64,000 bases of DNA from Gnetum montanum (Eukaryota; Streptophyta; Gnetopsida; Gnetales; Gnetaceae): assembly GCA_015680685.1 (NCBI GenBank), contig MNCI01022125.1:631662-695661 (forward strand). The letters are read 5' to 3'. A model generated the notes under the pieces. That model saw nothing but the letters and a program-made list of their open reading frames with translations, did not search any database and was not told the DNA's origin. The stretch's first letter is position 1; every line of letters begins with the position of its first letter. Shown here piece by piece: positions 21,165 to 31,859 of the stretch. The position numbers were made by a program, and so were the translations under genes.

Positions 21165-24100
21165 CCTGTTTCCATGTTAGCTAGCATGGAAGAAGGGACC
21201 CTTAGCATGGAAACTAAGGAAAGTGGATTTTGGGCCATCCAAAGGTCCAAATTTAAGGTTCAAGGCCTTCCCAAGGTAGCACTAGGATAGATCTGTCAAA
21301 ATTGGACACTAGAGGTTAGTAAAGGTGAAAAAGCATATTTTGGAAATTAACCCCTTGCTTTCATGCTGGCTAGCATGGAAGGGAGAGAGCTCAGTGTGGA
21401 AAAAAATCCAAGAGAAAACATGATCAAACATGGTCAAAGAAGTAGCTAGAACCCATATTTGGAAGTTGTGCATCCTTTGGCTTCATTTTGAAACCATCTG
21501 AGTTAGTTTTAAGTGTTAAAACATGTTGAAATGACTTCCCCCACCTCCCACACCCCCCCTGCCCCTTCTTCCATGTTGAGCATAGCATCCTTATCATGGA
21601 AGAATGGGGAGAAAATTTTTCCATAGATTCATGGTGGTTTGAGAGCATGTTAACCAAGTTCCTAGGCTTTTAGGGCTATAGATCATGATTTGACAATTTT
21701 TTGACTAATTTTGCTCACATTTGGAGGTCATTCAAGGGTACCTAAGGTCTTAGCCCCTTGTTTCCACATTGGGAAAGTTACTCTAGCATTGAAGATTTGG
21801 GGGAATGAGTTTTGCAGATCAAAATAAGGTCAAATAAGCAAAATATTAAGGCTATGAAGTCCTAGGATTTTCTAGCATAGATCTTTGACTTCTGAGAGTG
21901 TCAGCTTGTCACAAAAAGTGGAAATGTAGTCTTTCCCCCCTATTTCCATGCTACATAGCATGGAGAGGATCCTTTCTAGGCAAGAATCTCATATTTAGGC
22001 TAATTCAAGTCGCAATCAACTATGCATGTTAGCTTCTGGAGTTATCAAGGTTACGAGCTAGGGTTCTAGGTTAAAATTTGGTAGTTTTGAATGTTCCTAA
22101 TTGTTTTTTTGGCTTTACCCTTTTCTTCCATACTAGGGATGCCATGCTTAGCATGGAAGACTAGGAGGAATAGAATTTTGACCATTTGGGATTAGTTTCC
22201 TAACATTTGAAGGCTATAATTTATGCTGATAATGCATGCAAGGTCATTTGATGTCATTCTAAGGTGTTTATGAGCTTCAAATGAGTCTTCCCCTTAGTCT
22301 TCATGATATCTAGTGTGGAAGAGAGGGTCCCCAACATGAAAGAACTACAAATAGTATATTTAGATCAATTTTGACATTAATTGACTCTGCATGTATGCTT
22401 CTGGGATTACCATGGTCGAGGACTAGGGTTTGAGATTAAAACTAGTCAGTTAAGAGGTTTGCTAGGTGGTTTTAAAGCTCTTTCCCCATTTTTTCCACAT
22501 TGGGGATGATATGCTTAACATGGAAGGTTGGGGGAGTATTGTTTATGCTATTTTGAATCACTTTTATAGGGCTTGAGGGGTCTAGAAGGTGTAAAATTTG
22601 CCGTAGGGTTCATGTAAGGTTATAAGGTGTTTGATTGAGGTGTCTATTGGTCATTTTTGAGTCCCCCTAAAGTTGCCTCTTATGTCCATGCTAGCCAGTG
22701 TGGAAGAGGTGGCTCCAAGTGTGGAAGAATTGAGGAATCCTACTTTTTCCATTTGTAGTCATTTCTGGCCATGCATGTGAGTTTCTAAAGTTGCTAATGT
22801 TGACTACTACCTAGTATCAAAACTTGGTCATTTCAGTGGCTGTTAAGTGGTTTTTGATGTTCTCCCTTTCTTCCATGCTAGAATTCCTATGATTAGTGTG
22901 GAAGATTTTGGGAAAAGGATTTTTTTCTATTCATGGCCAATCTTGGCTAGTCTGAGGATTCTAGGATGAGTAGACAAGGTCCTAGGATGCACATAGGGCT
23001 TCCCAATGTTCGTTTGTGGTATCTAAAGGCTATTTTTTGAGATGCCTCAAAGCTCCCTCCCTACTTTCACATTAGCCAACATGAAAGAGTTGGCTCTTAG
23101 TTTGTAGGAACTAGGGAGCTCTACTTTTTGCTAATTTTTTCAAATTCTTTCTATGCATGTGTGTCTACAGGGTTGCTGGTGTTGATTATTAATGCCTAGG
23201 GTGAAAATCTAGTTACTTTGAGGGTTGTATGAGGGTTTTTAGGCTTCTCCCCATCCATATACATTGGGGCTAGGATGTGGAGCATGGAAGGGATTCTTCT
23301 TAGTGTGGAGAACCTAAGAGGAATAAGTTTTAGTCATTTCAAGTGATTTTTAAAAGTTTGGTGGCTTCCAAAAGGATTGGGTTGGTTTTGGAAGTCAAAC
23401 ATCATACAAAATTCAATAGTTTGGCTTTCCCCCTTTCATCCACACTAGGACTAGAATGCTTAGTGTGGATGAAGTCCTCCCTAGTGTGGAAGAACCTTAG
23501 GGAATTAATTTTTGTTGATTTTTTGTAGTCTAGTCGCTTCTAGAGAGGTTGTCAAGGTTCTAGTGTTAGTACAAGGTAATTTAAGGTTGTTTTCCTGCTC
23601 CTAGGATTCTCAACTAATCTTATTAGCTCCATCCACCTTATTTTCATGCTAGGTAGCATGGAAGAGATCTCCCCTAGAATAGAAGAACCAAAAAAGTTAG
23701 ATCTAGGCCAGTTAGACATCCAATCGACCATGCATGTTAGCCCCTAGGGTTGTTGGCATCAACAGTCAATACTGGGTGTCAAGATCTAGTGGTTTGGAGG
23801 CTCCTAGGTGCCTCATGCTATATCTCTCCCCTCCTCTTCTTCCATGCTAAGCATGATGGCCCCAACATTGACAAGAGGGGAATTGTAGTTTTGTGCTATT
23901 ATTAACTAATTTTAAGGTCTTTGGAAACTCTAGAGGGTTCCAGTAGGGCCTAGGGGTTATTAGGATAGGTTATTTGGCTATTTTGGATCATAACTTAGGT
24001 TCTCTTGCATACCCCTTGGGTTTTCATGCTAGCTCCATACTAGGTAGCATGGAGGGGGTTTCACTAGTGTGGAATAGGCTATGGGAGGAGAATTGACTTG

Positions 24101-24665
24101 TTCTAAGGTCATTCTAGGCTATTGGAGGCTATGAGGGAGTACTAGGCTTTGAGAAATGGCTACTAGGTAGTCACTTTGGGCAATCTTAGTCTTCCCTCCA
24201 TCCATGCATGCTAGGACTAGGATGCTTAGGATGCTTAGCATGGATGAGGCTTGCCCTAGCGTGGAACTACCAAATCCCAAAGTTTTAACTAATTCTGGCT
24301 AGGTTTGGTAAGGTTCAGATGCTCCCAAGGGTGCTTGAAGGGGTTCTAGGTCATGTGGGCTCCCTTTTTTTTNNNNNNNNNNNNNGGGGGGAGGCGGTGG
24401 TTGTGGTGGTCAAACTTAGGCTAGATGGGTGTTGTGGAGTAAGAATGGGTGTTACCTCCCTTACTCAACATCAACCATTGTTTCCCTAGCATGGAAACCC
24501 ATGTTGTCTAGTTTTTTCTGTGTCTAATTCCTTTTGGGAGCCAAGGTTCAAAAAGGTAGGTTTTGACAACTACAAATGGTAAAATATTATGTTTTAATGG
24601 TATTATGAAGTGAGATGCATGTATCCATGTTGAGCATGATATCCCTAGTGTGAATGCATGGGAGT
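21165..24665. repeat. Tandem array of about 190-bp units carrying a CCATGCTAGCTAGCATGG palindrome
   Basis: About eighteen units. Palindromic or half-palindromic cores start near 21169, 21357, 21568, 21772, 21942, 22125, 22290, 22490, 22680, 22868, 23060, 23250, 23440, 23638, 23835, 24030, 24200, 24485 and 24625. Cores of type TTCCATGCTAGCTAGCATGGAAG, followed within about 25 bp by a second TAGTGTGGAAG half-site, tend to alternate with cores that have a longer loop (CTTCCATACTAGGGATGCCATGCTTAGCATGGAAG). This suggests a 380-bp dimer. Copies are diverged. The array ends about 350 bp before the start of the plus-strand gene at 25017. In D2's minus sense it would lie in its 3' region. Confidence 0.8.
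24373..24385. other. Assembly gap (13 N)
   Basis: Thirteen undetermined bases between a T8 run and a G6 run, inside the tandem array. The true length of the array could differ here. Confidence 0.99.
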
Positions 24666-25870
24666 TAAGGTTTGGTCATGGCTTTAGGTGTTTAAGGGAT
24701 TAAAACCCAGCGTTGATGTAATTTTTAGGCCAAAAGTGAGGGCATATAGTGGGGCCCACAACCCATAAATTTCAAAATTGGCATTTGGGATTTAAAGGTG
24801 GCCATTTAGGTTTAGATGTGGTTTTTATTGTCAAATTTTCATAATCTTCAATCATAATCTTCATTTTGATAAACAACTCATTGGAGGAAAACTCAAGAAG
24901 AGATTTTTGTAGCATACAACATCAATCCTCAGTGTGGAAGCCTTAGACCTTTCCTATAGCTAGTGTTGAACCTTCAATCTTCTTATATGTCATTAGTTCT
25001 CAGCATTGATCTAGCCATGGTGCCCAAGCAGCAGGGGGTGGGGGTGGGAAGAGCAAAAACCCATGAATATAGAAGGAAAATGAACATGCAAGGGACCTAT
25101 TAGGGCTACCCAAGCCTGTCTTCATCCAAGCTTCCTCTATTGCTACTCAAAGGTAGATAGTTCTAACCCTTTTTGCTTTGGTTTCTAATCATTTTCTTAT
25201 TTTTTTTGCTATGTGTGGCGTATTTTTCTTCAAATCTAAACTAATAAAAGGGGTAAATTTTTTTTGATGAAATCCCATCTCTTATCTTGGTCATTTCTAT
25301 GTAGATCTACAATTGTTTCATTGTTTTGGCCTTGGTAGATTTGATATTTAAAATTAGGCTTGCTATATTCATGCTTTTTTCCCAAGATTTGGGGGTAGGG
25401 TTGTTTTTCTTAGATCTAGGCCAAAAGATTTGTAAATATTTAATTATAATAAAATCATACCCCTTTATTTTGATTTTTTTTTCAAATGAGTATTAATTAT
25501 TTTTGTTTTTTTAGCTATTTTTCATGGCTATGTCAAATTAGTTTTTATGAATTTTAAGCTTTTTTATTGATTTTTGCATGAAAAAGTAAGCAATGTGGTG
25601 TATTTTGTGTTAAAACAATAGTTGATATTTTGAAATATAATATTATGGTTTTGTAGCCCCATGTTTAAGCTTTCCAATGGCTATTGTTTTATTCAATTTT
25701 GGTTAATAAAAATGAAGTTATGATTGCTTTCATGAGGTCATGTAGTTAGGTTTTTTATGTCATTTTTTAGAATTCCATGTAGATTCATGAATTGTTTCTA
25801 AGTAAACGGTAGGGGTTTTGGTTAATTTTTGTTTATGGGTTCATGGGTCTTGGCTTCATCTTTTCAACAG

Positions 25871-26752
25871 AGGTGGAACCACTCCATTTGGATTAGAAAT
25901 GAATTTTTAATGAATTTTTCATTAAACTTGTGTCAAAAGGGGGTTGAAGGCATCTTATGCTACATTGGCCACCCCAAGGCCAATACCTCTCTACTTGATA
26001 TGACCTTGGACAAGGTCTCACTATGGTTCTAGCCAAGGACAAGAAAATTCCTTTCTTACATCCTTCAAAATTTCAATGTGATGTTGTGGTCACACTTGTT
26101 TATGGATGTGGCCAGTGTCATAGTGGAGATACTAATGCCTTAGGCATCTAACCTAGTTGCCAAATTTATTACTAACAACCCACCTCCTAAGATAGCAGGG
26201 AGGACTATAGATCCAATTAGTCCACACTACGTCATGGAGATTTGGACTGTGCTAAAGTATAGTTAATATAATGCTAACAACACTCTAATGGTGGCACATA
26301 GAGCCCACATGTTGTTCTAAAACTTGGCTAGCACCACATACCATCTATAGAAGTAAGCATGGTTATTTTAGTATTTTTTTTATGTTTTTTGTTTTATTGG
26401 CTAAACTACGTTTTTTAACTTCATTAGTTTTGTGAACTTCTTGTAGATATAGGGTTAGTCATCAAGGCTTGATCACCAATGATCAAACCTTGGCAGTGGC
26501 ATAAACCACCTTGGATGTATTTACCAAGGGCCCCCAAATCAAAACTATTGTGTATGAAAAGATAAGAGGGGACTTTGATGCATACACCAATATATTCAAC
26601 CTGGTCTACAAGAAGTTTGTGGATGAGAGGGATACAGAATTAGTGGGTGGACTCCAAGAGTTCTTTGGATCAGACCTTGGCAACTAGTACCTCTACTCAA
26701 ACCACACCAAAGAAGAAGAAGAAAGATAAACATAAAGGCTATAGCTTCTAAT
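25871..26752 (+). pseudogene. Exons 2-3 of the antisense gene
   Basis: Exon 2 reads SLNLCQKGVEGILCYIGHPK, SLLDMTLDKVSLW, then SYILQNFNVMLWSHLFMDVA and NNPPPKIAGRTIDPISPHYV, ending before GTAAGC at 26353. Exon 3 has TLDVFTKGPQIKTIVYEKIR, GDFDAYTNIFNLVYKKFVDE and LVGGLQEFFGSDLGN, then a lysine-rich end. Composition looks like a soluble, mainly helical protein. No family is recognised. Confidence 0.5.
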
Positions 26753-26869
26753 GTTTTATGGTTATGAAAATTCTAAGTGTTCTATTAAACTTTCTTATGT
26801 TGATGCTAAACATTGGTTGTTGCCTTGAAAGATCCTCCACTTCTACTAATGTCATCTTACCACTTGTAG

Positions 26870-27872
26870 GATGTCATGAGGATACCCTCATCCTAAAATT
26901 TGGTGAGGTGATACCAACATAGGAGTGGCTAAGGGGATAGGCACCTAGGTACATTCAAGCAAAAATTTAGCATGTGGGTTTTCTTAATTTGTATATGGCA
27001 CCTATCCCTTCCATCATCATCACAAACATGTTTCACATCATCAACTCCTTCAATGAAGAAGTCAATCACTTTTGCACCATCATTTGAGGTGTGTTGATTA
27101 CCATAGCCATCAATGGGGGCACCTTTTGCAACTTGTTTGGTGTCCTTGCTGATAGGGAAAATGTTGCTACTAGAATAGTGAAGGAAGTGGGCCATCATGA
27201 GAAAGTTTTGAAGTGTCTTGGCACCAACATGATCCACTCCAAAATTTCCCTAGAAAGCTTCACGAACCTTGACATAAAGGATTCATACCCTTTGTTTAGG
27301 TCCTGTGCATTTCCTAAACTATTGTCACCAAAGAAGGTACTTAGCATCATGCAGGGATGAACCTTTATGAAGGCCCTGATAGATGATGTTAAGTTTAATT
27401 GGATGGCTACTTTGGCTGTTGGAATCTAGGATTAGATCCTTAGACTTTGCAAGGACACCTCTACCATAATCCACATGCATTTTTCATTTTTTGCAGGCTA
27501 CTTGAAGAGGTTTGTAGAGTTCTTAGTGATGTGGAGGAATGGACAGTGGATTGCCTAAGATCTAGACTAGCTTTCTAAGCCTTGGATAAGGCACATTTAT
27601 CTAGAAATGAAGGCCTAGAACCCACTAGAGGGGATGGAGGATTCGTTGTCCATTACCACCAAGGGTTTTCATCCTATACGATATGAATCCCTTGATAGCC
27701 TATAGGGGGATCACCTCATGATCCTAGCAAAGTTTTGGAGGCCAAATGATAATGTAGAGAAGTTGAGGGGGAATCTAGAATCAAGCTTAATAGGCCCATA
27801 GAGGAAACACCACCAACATCAAACTAGCCTGCCCCAAAGAAGCTTAAGTTTAAGCTTAAGTCATCATAGCAG
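26870..27872 (+). pseudogene. Large central exon of the antisense gene
   Basis: About 330 codons with few stops. Blocks: VGFLNLYMAPIPSIIITNMF, GVLITIAINGGTFCNLFGVL, VGHHEKVLKCLGTNMIHSKI, then LKRFVEFLVMWRNGQW and SITTKGFHPIRYESLDSL. The long open frame, here and in 27091-27360 without any stop, supports former coding. The first part is rich in Ile, Phe and Met. Function unknown. Confidence 0.5.
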
Positions 27873-27979
27873 GTGGTCACATGTAGCTTTATTTATGCTT
27901 TAGCTTTCTATGTTTTAAGGTCTTATGGCTACATTATGATTATTAGTGCTAATCGATTTTCTATGTGCTATGGTTGTAG

Positions 27980-29241
27980 ACAAGCATCAGGTCATGGCAG
28001 CCCAAGCTATCATAGAGGAGGAGGTATAGAGATATGTAGCTACCGTAGCCTAAGAGGAACAAAGGCATGCAGAGGAGGGACTCTTACAATAGCATGAGAC
28101 TGAATGGTTTCCCAACATTGGTAGATGCCTTGTTCAGTGAGGTAGTAGCAAGTACATCTTCCATATTCATCCCAAAGGAAGAGGAGGAGGAGCCAGGTAT
28201 GCACATGCCTTTACGCTTCTTGTTATATCATATTGTTTTAAGTTTGGTTTTCATCCTAACCATTCGATGATTGTTATTCTTATAGTAGTTCTTGAGCCAC
28301 CAATTCATGCCCCTATCCCTAACTTTCATGTGAAACCATGGGTAGAGGTCCCAGACAAGGTGGAATTCATGCGTAGGATGGCTAAGGACATCATCAACCA
28401 GTTGCACCAAGTGTCACATAAGATAAGCAAGGACTTTAATTTCTACACTTTATTCATAGGTTTTGTTTATGTTATGGCTACCTTAGCTTGTATATTATGT
28501 TTATGGTTATATTTTATGTTTATGTAGTGCCTTCTATGGAGTGGAATTCTAGTCAAGACATGGAGATTGACTCCTTGCTAAAGCTTTCCTATGACAACAG
28601 GTTGTGGTCTTGAGGGAGAAAACTCAATAGCAGGAGGAGATGATCAAAGAACTCAAGGATCACAAGACCTTTGTTGAAGCCCAAGTGGCTAACTTAGGGG
28701 AATTATAGACCAAAAAGATCACATGGGCCCATTACTAGCATGCCATCCAAGATAAAGTAGCACTCTTACACAAAATGGAAAAATAGCAAATGCAAATGGA
28801 CCTCATCTCTCATAAGCTTGAGGATTAGAAAGATCATTATGCTTGGGTCCTAGAGTGGAGTGGGAAAAAAAGGATCACAAGAAATAGTATAAGGCTAATC
28901 GTGAGCCTACCTAAAGTGGCTTAAAGAAGAGTCAGTTGAACAATGCAAGAAGGAGCTATTCATTCAAGGGATCCAAATGGAGAGTGCCTATTAGCTTTTT
29001 GAGAGTACTCTCATAGTGGAGAAATCCCATAATTCTTAGATTACCATTGTTGTAGGTGAGACCATTATGACTACCATTACCTGGGAGCCTCCTACTTGGA
29101 CTGTAGTAGATAGTACTAGCATCCTCACCAGAATTGAACTTGGGAATATTAACTGGGTTATTATGATAAAAGATCAAATCCTCCATTTTTTGGAGGATAG
29201 ACTTTCACATCTACTCTCAAATGTTATAGTTTTGGCTAATG
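27980..29241 (+). pseudogene. 3' exons of the antisense gene, coiled-coil rich
   Basis: 27980-28194 reads QVMAAQAIIEEEV and other glutamate-rich stretches. 28289-28459 reads LEPPIHAPIPNFHVKPWVEV then FMRRMAKDIINQLHQVSHKI. 28528 onward has a heptad-like run: VVLREKT, EEMIKELKDHKTFVEAQVAN, DKVALLHKMEK. That last segment predicts a coiled coil from about 28600 to 28850. The coding signal fades after about 28900. Confidence 0.5.
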
Positions 29242-29349
29242 GTTACTAATAGGCTATGTGTTGTTGTATCTCAAGTATTAGGAGACATTCGTAGCCCCAA
29301 CAGTAAGGGTGGGAATGACCCACCACTTCCTCCTTCAGATGCCCCTTAG

Positions 29350-30085
29350 CATCCTCCATTTGCCTCTTGTCTGCTAATTGTTTTTATTTTTATATTTATA
29401 GCTATTGTTAGCCAAGACTATGTTATAGATGGTTGTTAGTATTTTTTGAAATTTTTCCTACACAGTGTGGTCATGGCTATGTATGTTATAAATACCTAAA
29501 TTTAAATTTTTGGTTTCATTCTTGGCTATATATGTTATTCTAGTACGCATTGTAAATGTTGTGAATGTTGCTAATGGCTATGTTGATGTTTTTAATTATA
29601 AAATTAAATAGCTAATCAATGTGATAATAGGCTAAACAAAAATATAATAAAAGAGACATTTTTCATTTTTAGCCCATGGAGGATGTAGGTTGTATTGTTT
29701 TGCTAGTTTAAGGCCATGACAAGCCATGTTATGTGGTTGTTTTTGCTAGTTTAAGGCCATGATGGGCCATGTTGCCAATTTAAAGTCTTAGTAGACTATG
29801 ACCCTAGTTTAGAGTCTTAGTGGACTTTGGTTGAAAAGAAACTTATATTTTTTGGTGATTTTATATTTTAAAGTTTTTAATGATTTTTCTAGTTTCTATT
29901 ACACTAAACAAAGAAAACAAAGAAAGAAATAAGGTCATAATAAATGAAAATACAAACAAAATAAGCTTCTAGGCTATATGCATAAACACTAAAATAAAAC
30001 ATAAGAAAACTTAGGCTAAAAGGTTATGACATAATTGGCTATAAAAGGTCATAAGGGTGCAACATGGAAGGAGTAGGAGTTCACG
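29350..30085. other. Spacer between convergent D2 genes
   Basis: T-rich non-coding DNA containing duplicated phrases TTTTGCTAGTTTAAGGCCATGA (29699-29720 and 29741-29762). No gene. Equivalent to 14130-14761 in D1. Confidence 0.45.
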
Positions 30086-30834
30086 TCACTTGTGCAAAAT
30101 TTTCCTAATCTTTGAAAGGTTAGGAAACTTATAAGCCCTTTCTTGCATTAGTTTGTACTCACCATCCCCTTCACTAATGATATTGAAGGGGAGTTCATCC
30201 CATGATACATCCCATTGCCCATTGTTATTGTTCTTGGGTTGGTGGACTTCATGGCTAAGAGTTTCCTCTTGAAGTTCCACTTTAGACCCCTAATCTATGT
30301 TTACATTGTTGATAGCCAAGGGGACTACACTATCACCATGAATGATGATTTCACCTTCCTCGTAAGGAAGGTGAATCTCTTGGTGGATGGGTGAGGACAC
30401 GGCTTGTAATTGAGCCAATCAAGATCTTCCTAGGATAAGGTTGAATCCCTTTGTCTCCTCCACTACCAAGAAATTGATGATTGTGGGGAATTACTCTTTT
30501 TTCCACAAAGTCCAACGAGATAGACCGCTTAATGAAAACCCTTGATTCATTAAAGGATTTGAGAGCTATGGTTGTTGTAGGTTGTATTTGATCAATGAAG
30601 CCCAAGTGTTCAACGATGGTGCATGGGATGATATTTGTTACAGATCCATCATCAACATGCACTTGATGCACTTTAAATTTTCCTACACATATGGTTATGA
30701 ATAGAGGAATCTTAGTTACCTCACCATTTAGGGATTAGCCTTAATTTTACTACTATAAAATACCAAGGATGTTGACTTCCCCTCCCTTGGTGAGGGAGGA
30801 ATGAGAAATGCATGGATGGATTCCTCATTAGCGG
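30086..30834 (-). pseudogene. D2 aspartic protease and tail
   Basis: Minus-strand VHVDDGSVTNIIP (near 30660), CTIVEHLGFIDQIQPTTT and LKSFNESRVFIKRSISLDF, then the tail WDELPFNIISEGDGEYKLMQ and LSKIRKILHK ending at 30086. It is collinear with D1 14762-15500. The active-site loop reads V-D-D-G. The 5' side is cut by element 4's LTR at 30835. Confidence 0.65.
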
Positions 30835-31707
30835 TGATGAGCGGCAAGGTACCCCTATGCTCAACCAAATAAATCACAAGTGTTCATGCATAATCTGGTT
30901 GAATTCTATGGATGGGACTAGTTGTGGCATCTAGATCATTATGCTTTGATCACAATTTGCTATCTTCCCACTTGGACTAGTGGTAGCTTTGTCACATATG
31001 GTTTAGTCCAAAGTGAGGCATATGATGTTGTTCCTAATTCTATGCTACTCCTGATGACAATAAAGAGATGGATTAAATAATGGAAACAAGATTTAACCTA
31101 GCCTATGGAGATGAGTATCCACACTTAATCATATACACATGTCTTGGAATTCATGAGACCACTTTTGGGATTGCCAAGTGTGTGTCACTAGTTATGCCAA
31201 ACGATACACATCTAGACTACCAAGTATCTACACTTAAATGTTCGTGATTAAGGTGTACACATTTCACTTAATATTAGGAATAGTAAATAATAATAAATGA
31301 AAATATTTATCTAAAGAAATAAGTAAATAATTAACAATTCAAAAGTAATAATCTAAGTGGATGTTGTAATGATGGGAGTAATCTCAATCTTTATTGCCAG
31401 TCATGTAACGTGTCAAGTATGTCACACTCAAATAAAAGTGTTGTACAATTACAAACATCACACTATGGGCATGCATTGGAAATAATAGACTTTAAAGAGA
31501 AGAAACTAAAAACTAAAACTATCTCTCTAATTTTTATCTTTCTAACTACTATCTCATCTGAGTACCTAAGCATCATATTTATAGGCATATTTGGATGAGG
31601 CGATGTTAGGTATCCGACGTTGCTTATTAGCTCTGACATTGAGTATGTGATATCGGGGCTCTAACATCACGTATTTGATGTTAGGGCTATTAAATGACAA
31701 CTCATCA
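30835..31707 (-). mobile_element. LTR4: 3' LTR of Athila-like element 4
   Basis: Minus-strand TGATGAG at 31707 to CTCATCA at 30835, 873 bp. The sequence left of 30835 is D2 protease and not a PBS. The sequence right of 31707 matches the region preceding element 3's right LTR (shared TTGTAAGGAACTTGTTCCT), including a short PPT. It is therefore a 3' LTR of a minus-strand element. A TATA box is at 31576-31583 and dyads at 31596-31688. The flanking bases AGCGG (30830-30834) should recur at the other end if that is found. Confidence 0.8.
31596..31688. repeat. Three dyads in U3 of LTR4
   Basis: GCGATGTTAGGTATCCGACGTTGC, CTGACATTGAGTATGTGATATC and CTAACATCACGTATTTGATGTTAG, spaced about 35 bp, between the LTR 5' end and the TATA box. 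The third is nearly perfectly symmetric. Confidence 0.7.
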
Positions 31708-31725
31708 TACCCCAAAAACTGAATA
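31708..31725 (-). other. Polypurine tract region of element 4
   Basis: Minus-strand AGTTTTTGGGGTA directly before TGATGAG. The counterpart at element 3 is AATTGTGGAGGTA before TGATAAG. Confidence 0.5.
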
Positions 31726-31859
31726 AAAACTTATCCTCCAGTTAAAAAAATAAGGAACAAGTTCCTTACAAAACATTGGGTAGGTATAGGATTATTGACT
31801 GACACAAATCATGAACAAAATAATTAACCCTTTGCATGTTGTAGTGGTGCCATATAAAA

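Larger units (their letters stand above)
25017..29349 (+). pseudogene. Spliced gene of unknown family, antisense to element D2 gag-protease
   Basis: Reading from ATG 25017 (MVPKQQGVGVGRAKTHEYRR), open segments alternate with T-rich, GT...AG-bounded gaps. Proposed exons are 25017-25152, 25871-26352, 26447-26752, 26870-27872, 27980-28194, about 28289-28459, 28528-29241 and 29275-29349. Example introns are 26353-26446 (GTAAGC...TTGTAG) and 28460-28527 (GTTTTG...ATGTAG). Internal stops occur in most exons, many in a CAG/CAA context. The family is not recognised: no RT, integrase, transposase or plant-mobile-domain signature is visible. The gene converges on the minus-strand protease at 30834-30086, and its last exon is conserved in D1. 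Extra antisense ORFs are known in Tat-lineage elements such as Grande, and this fits that design by inference. Exon phases do not all match. Confidence 0.55.
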
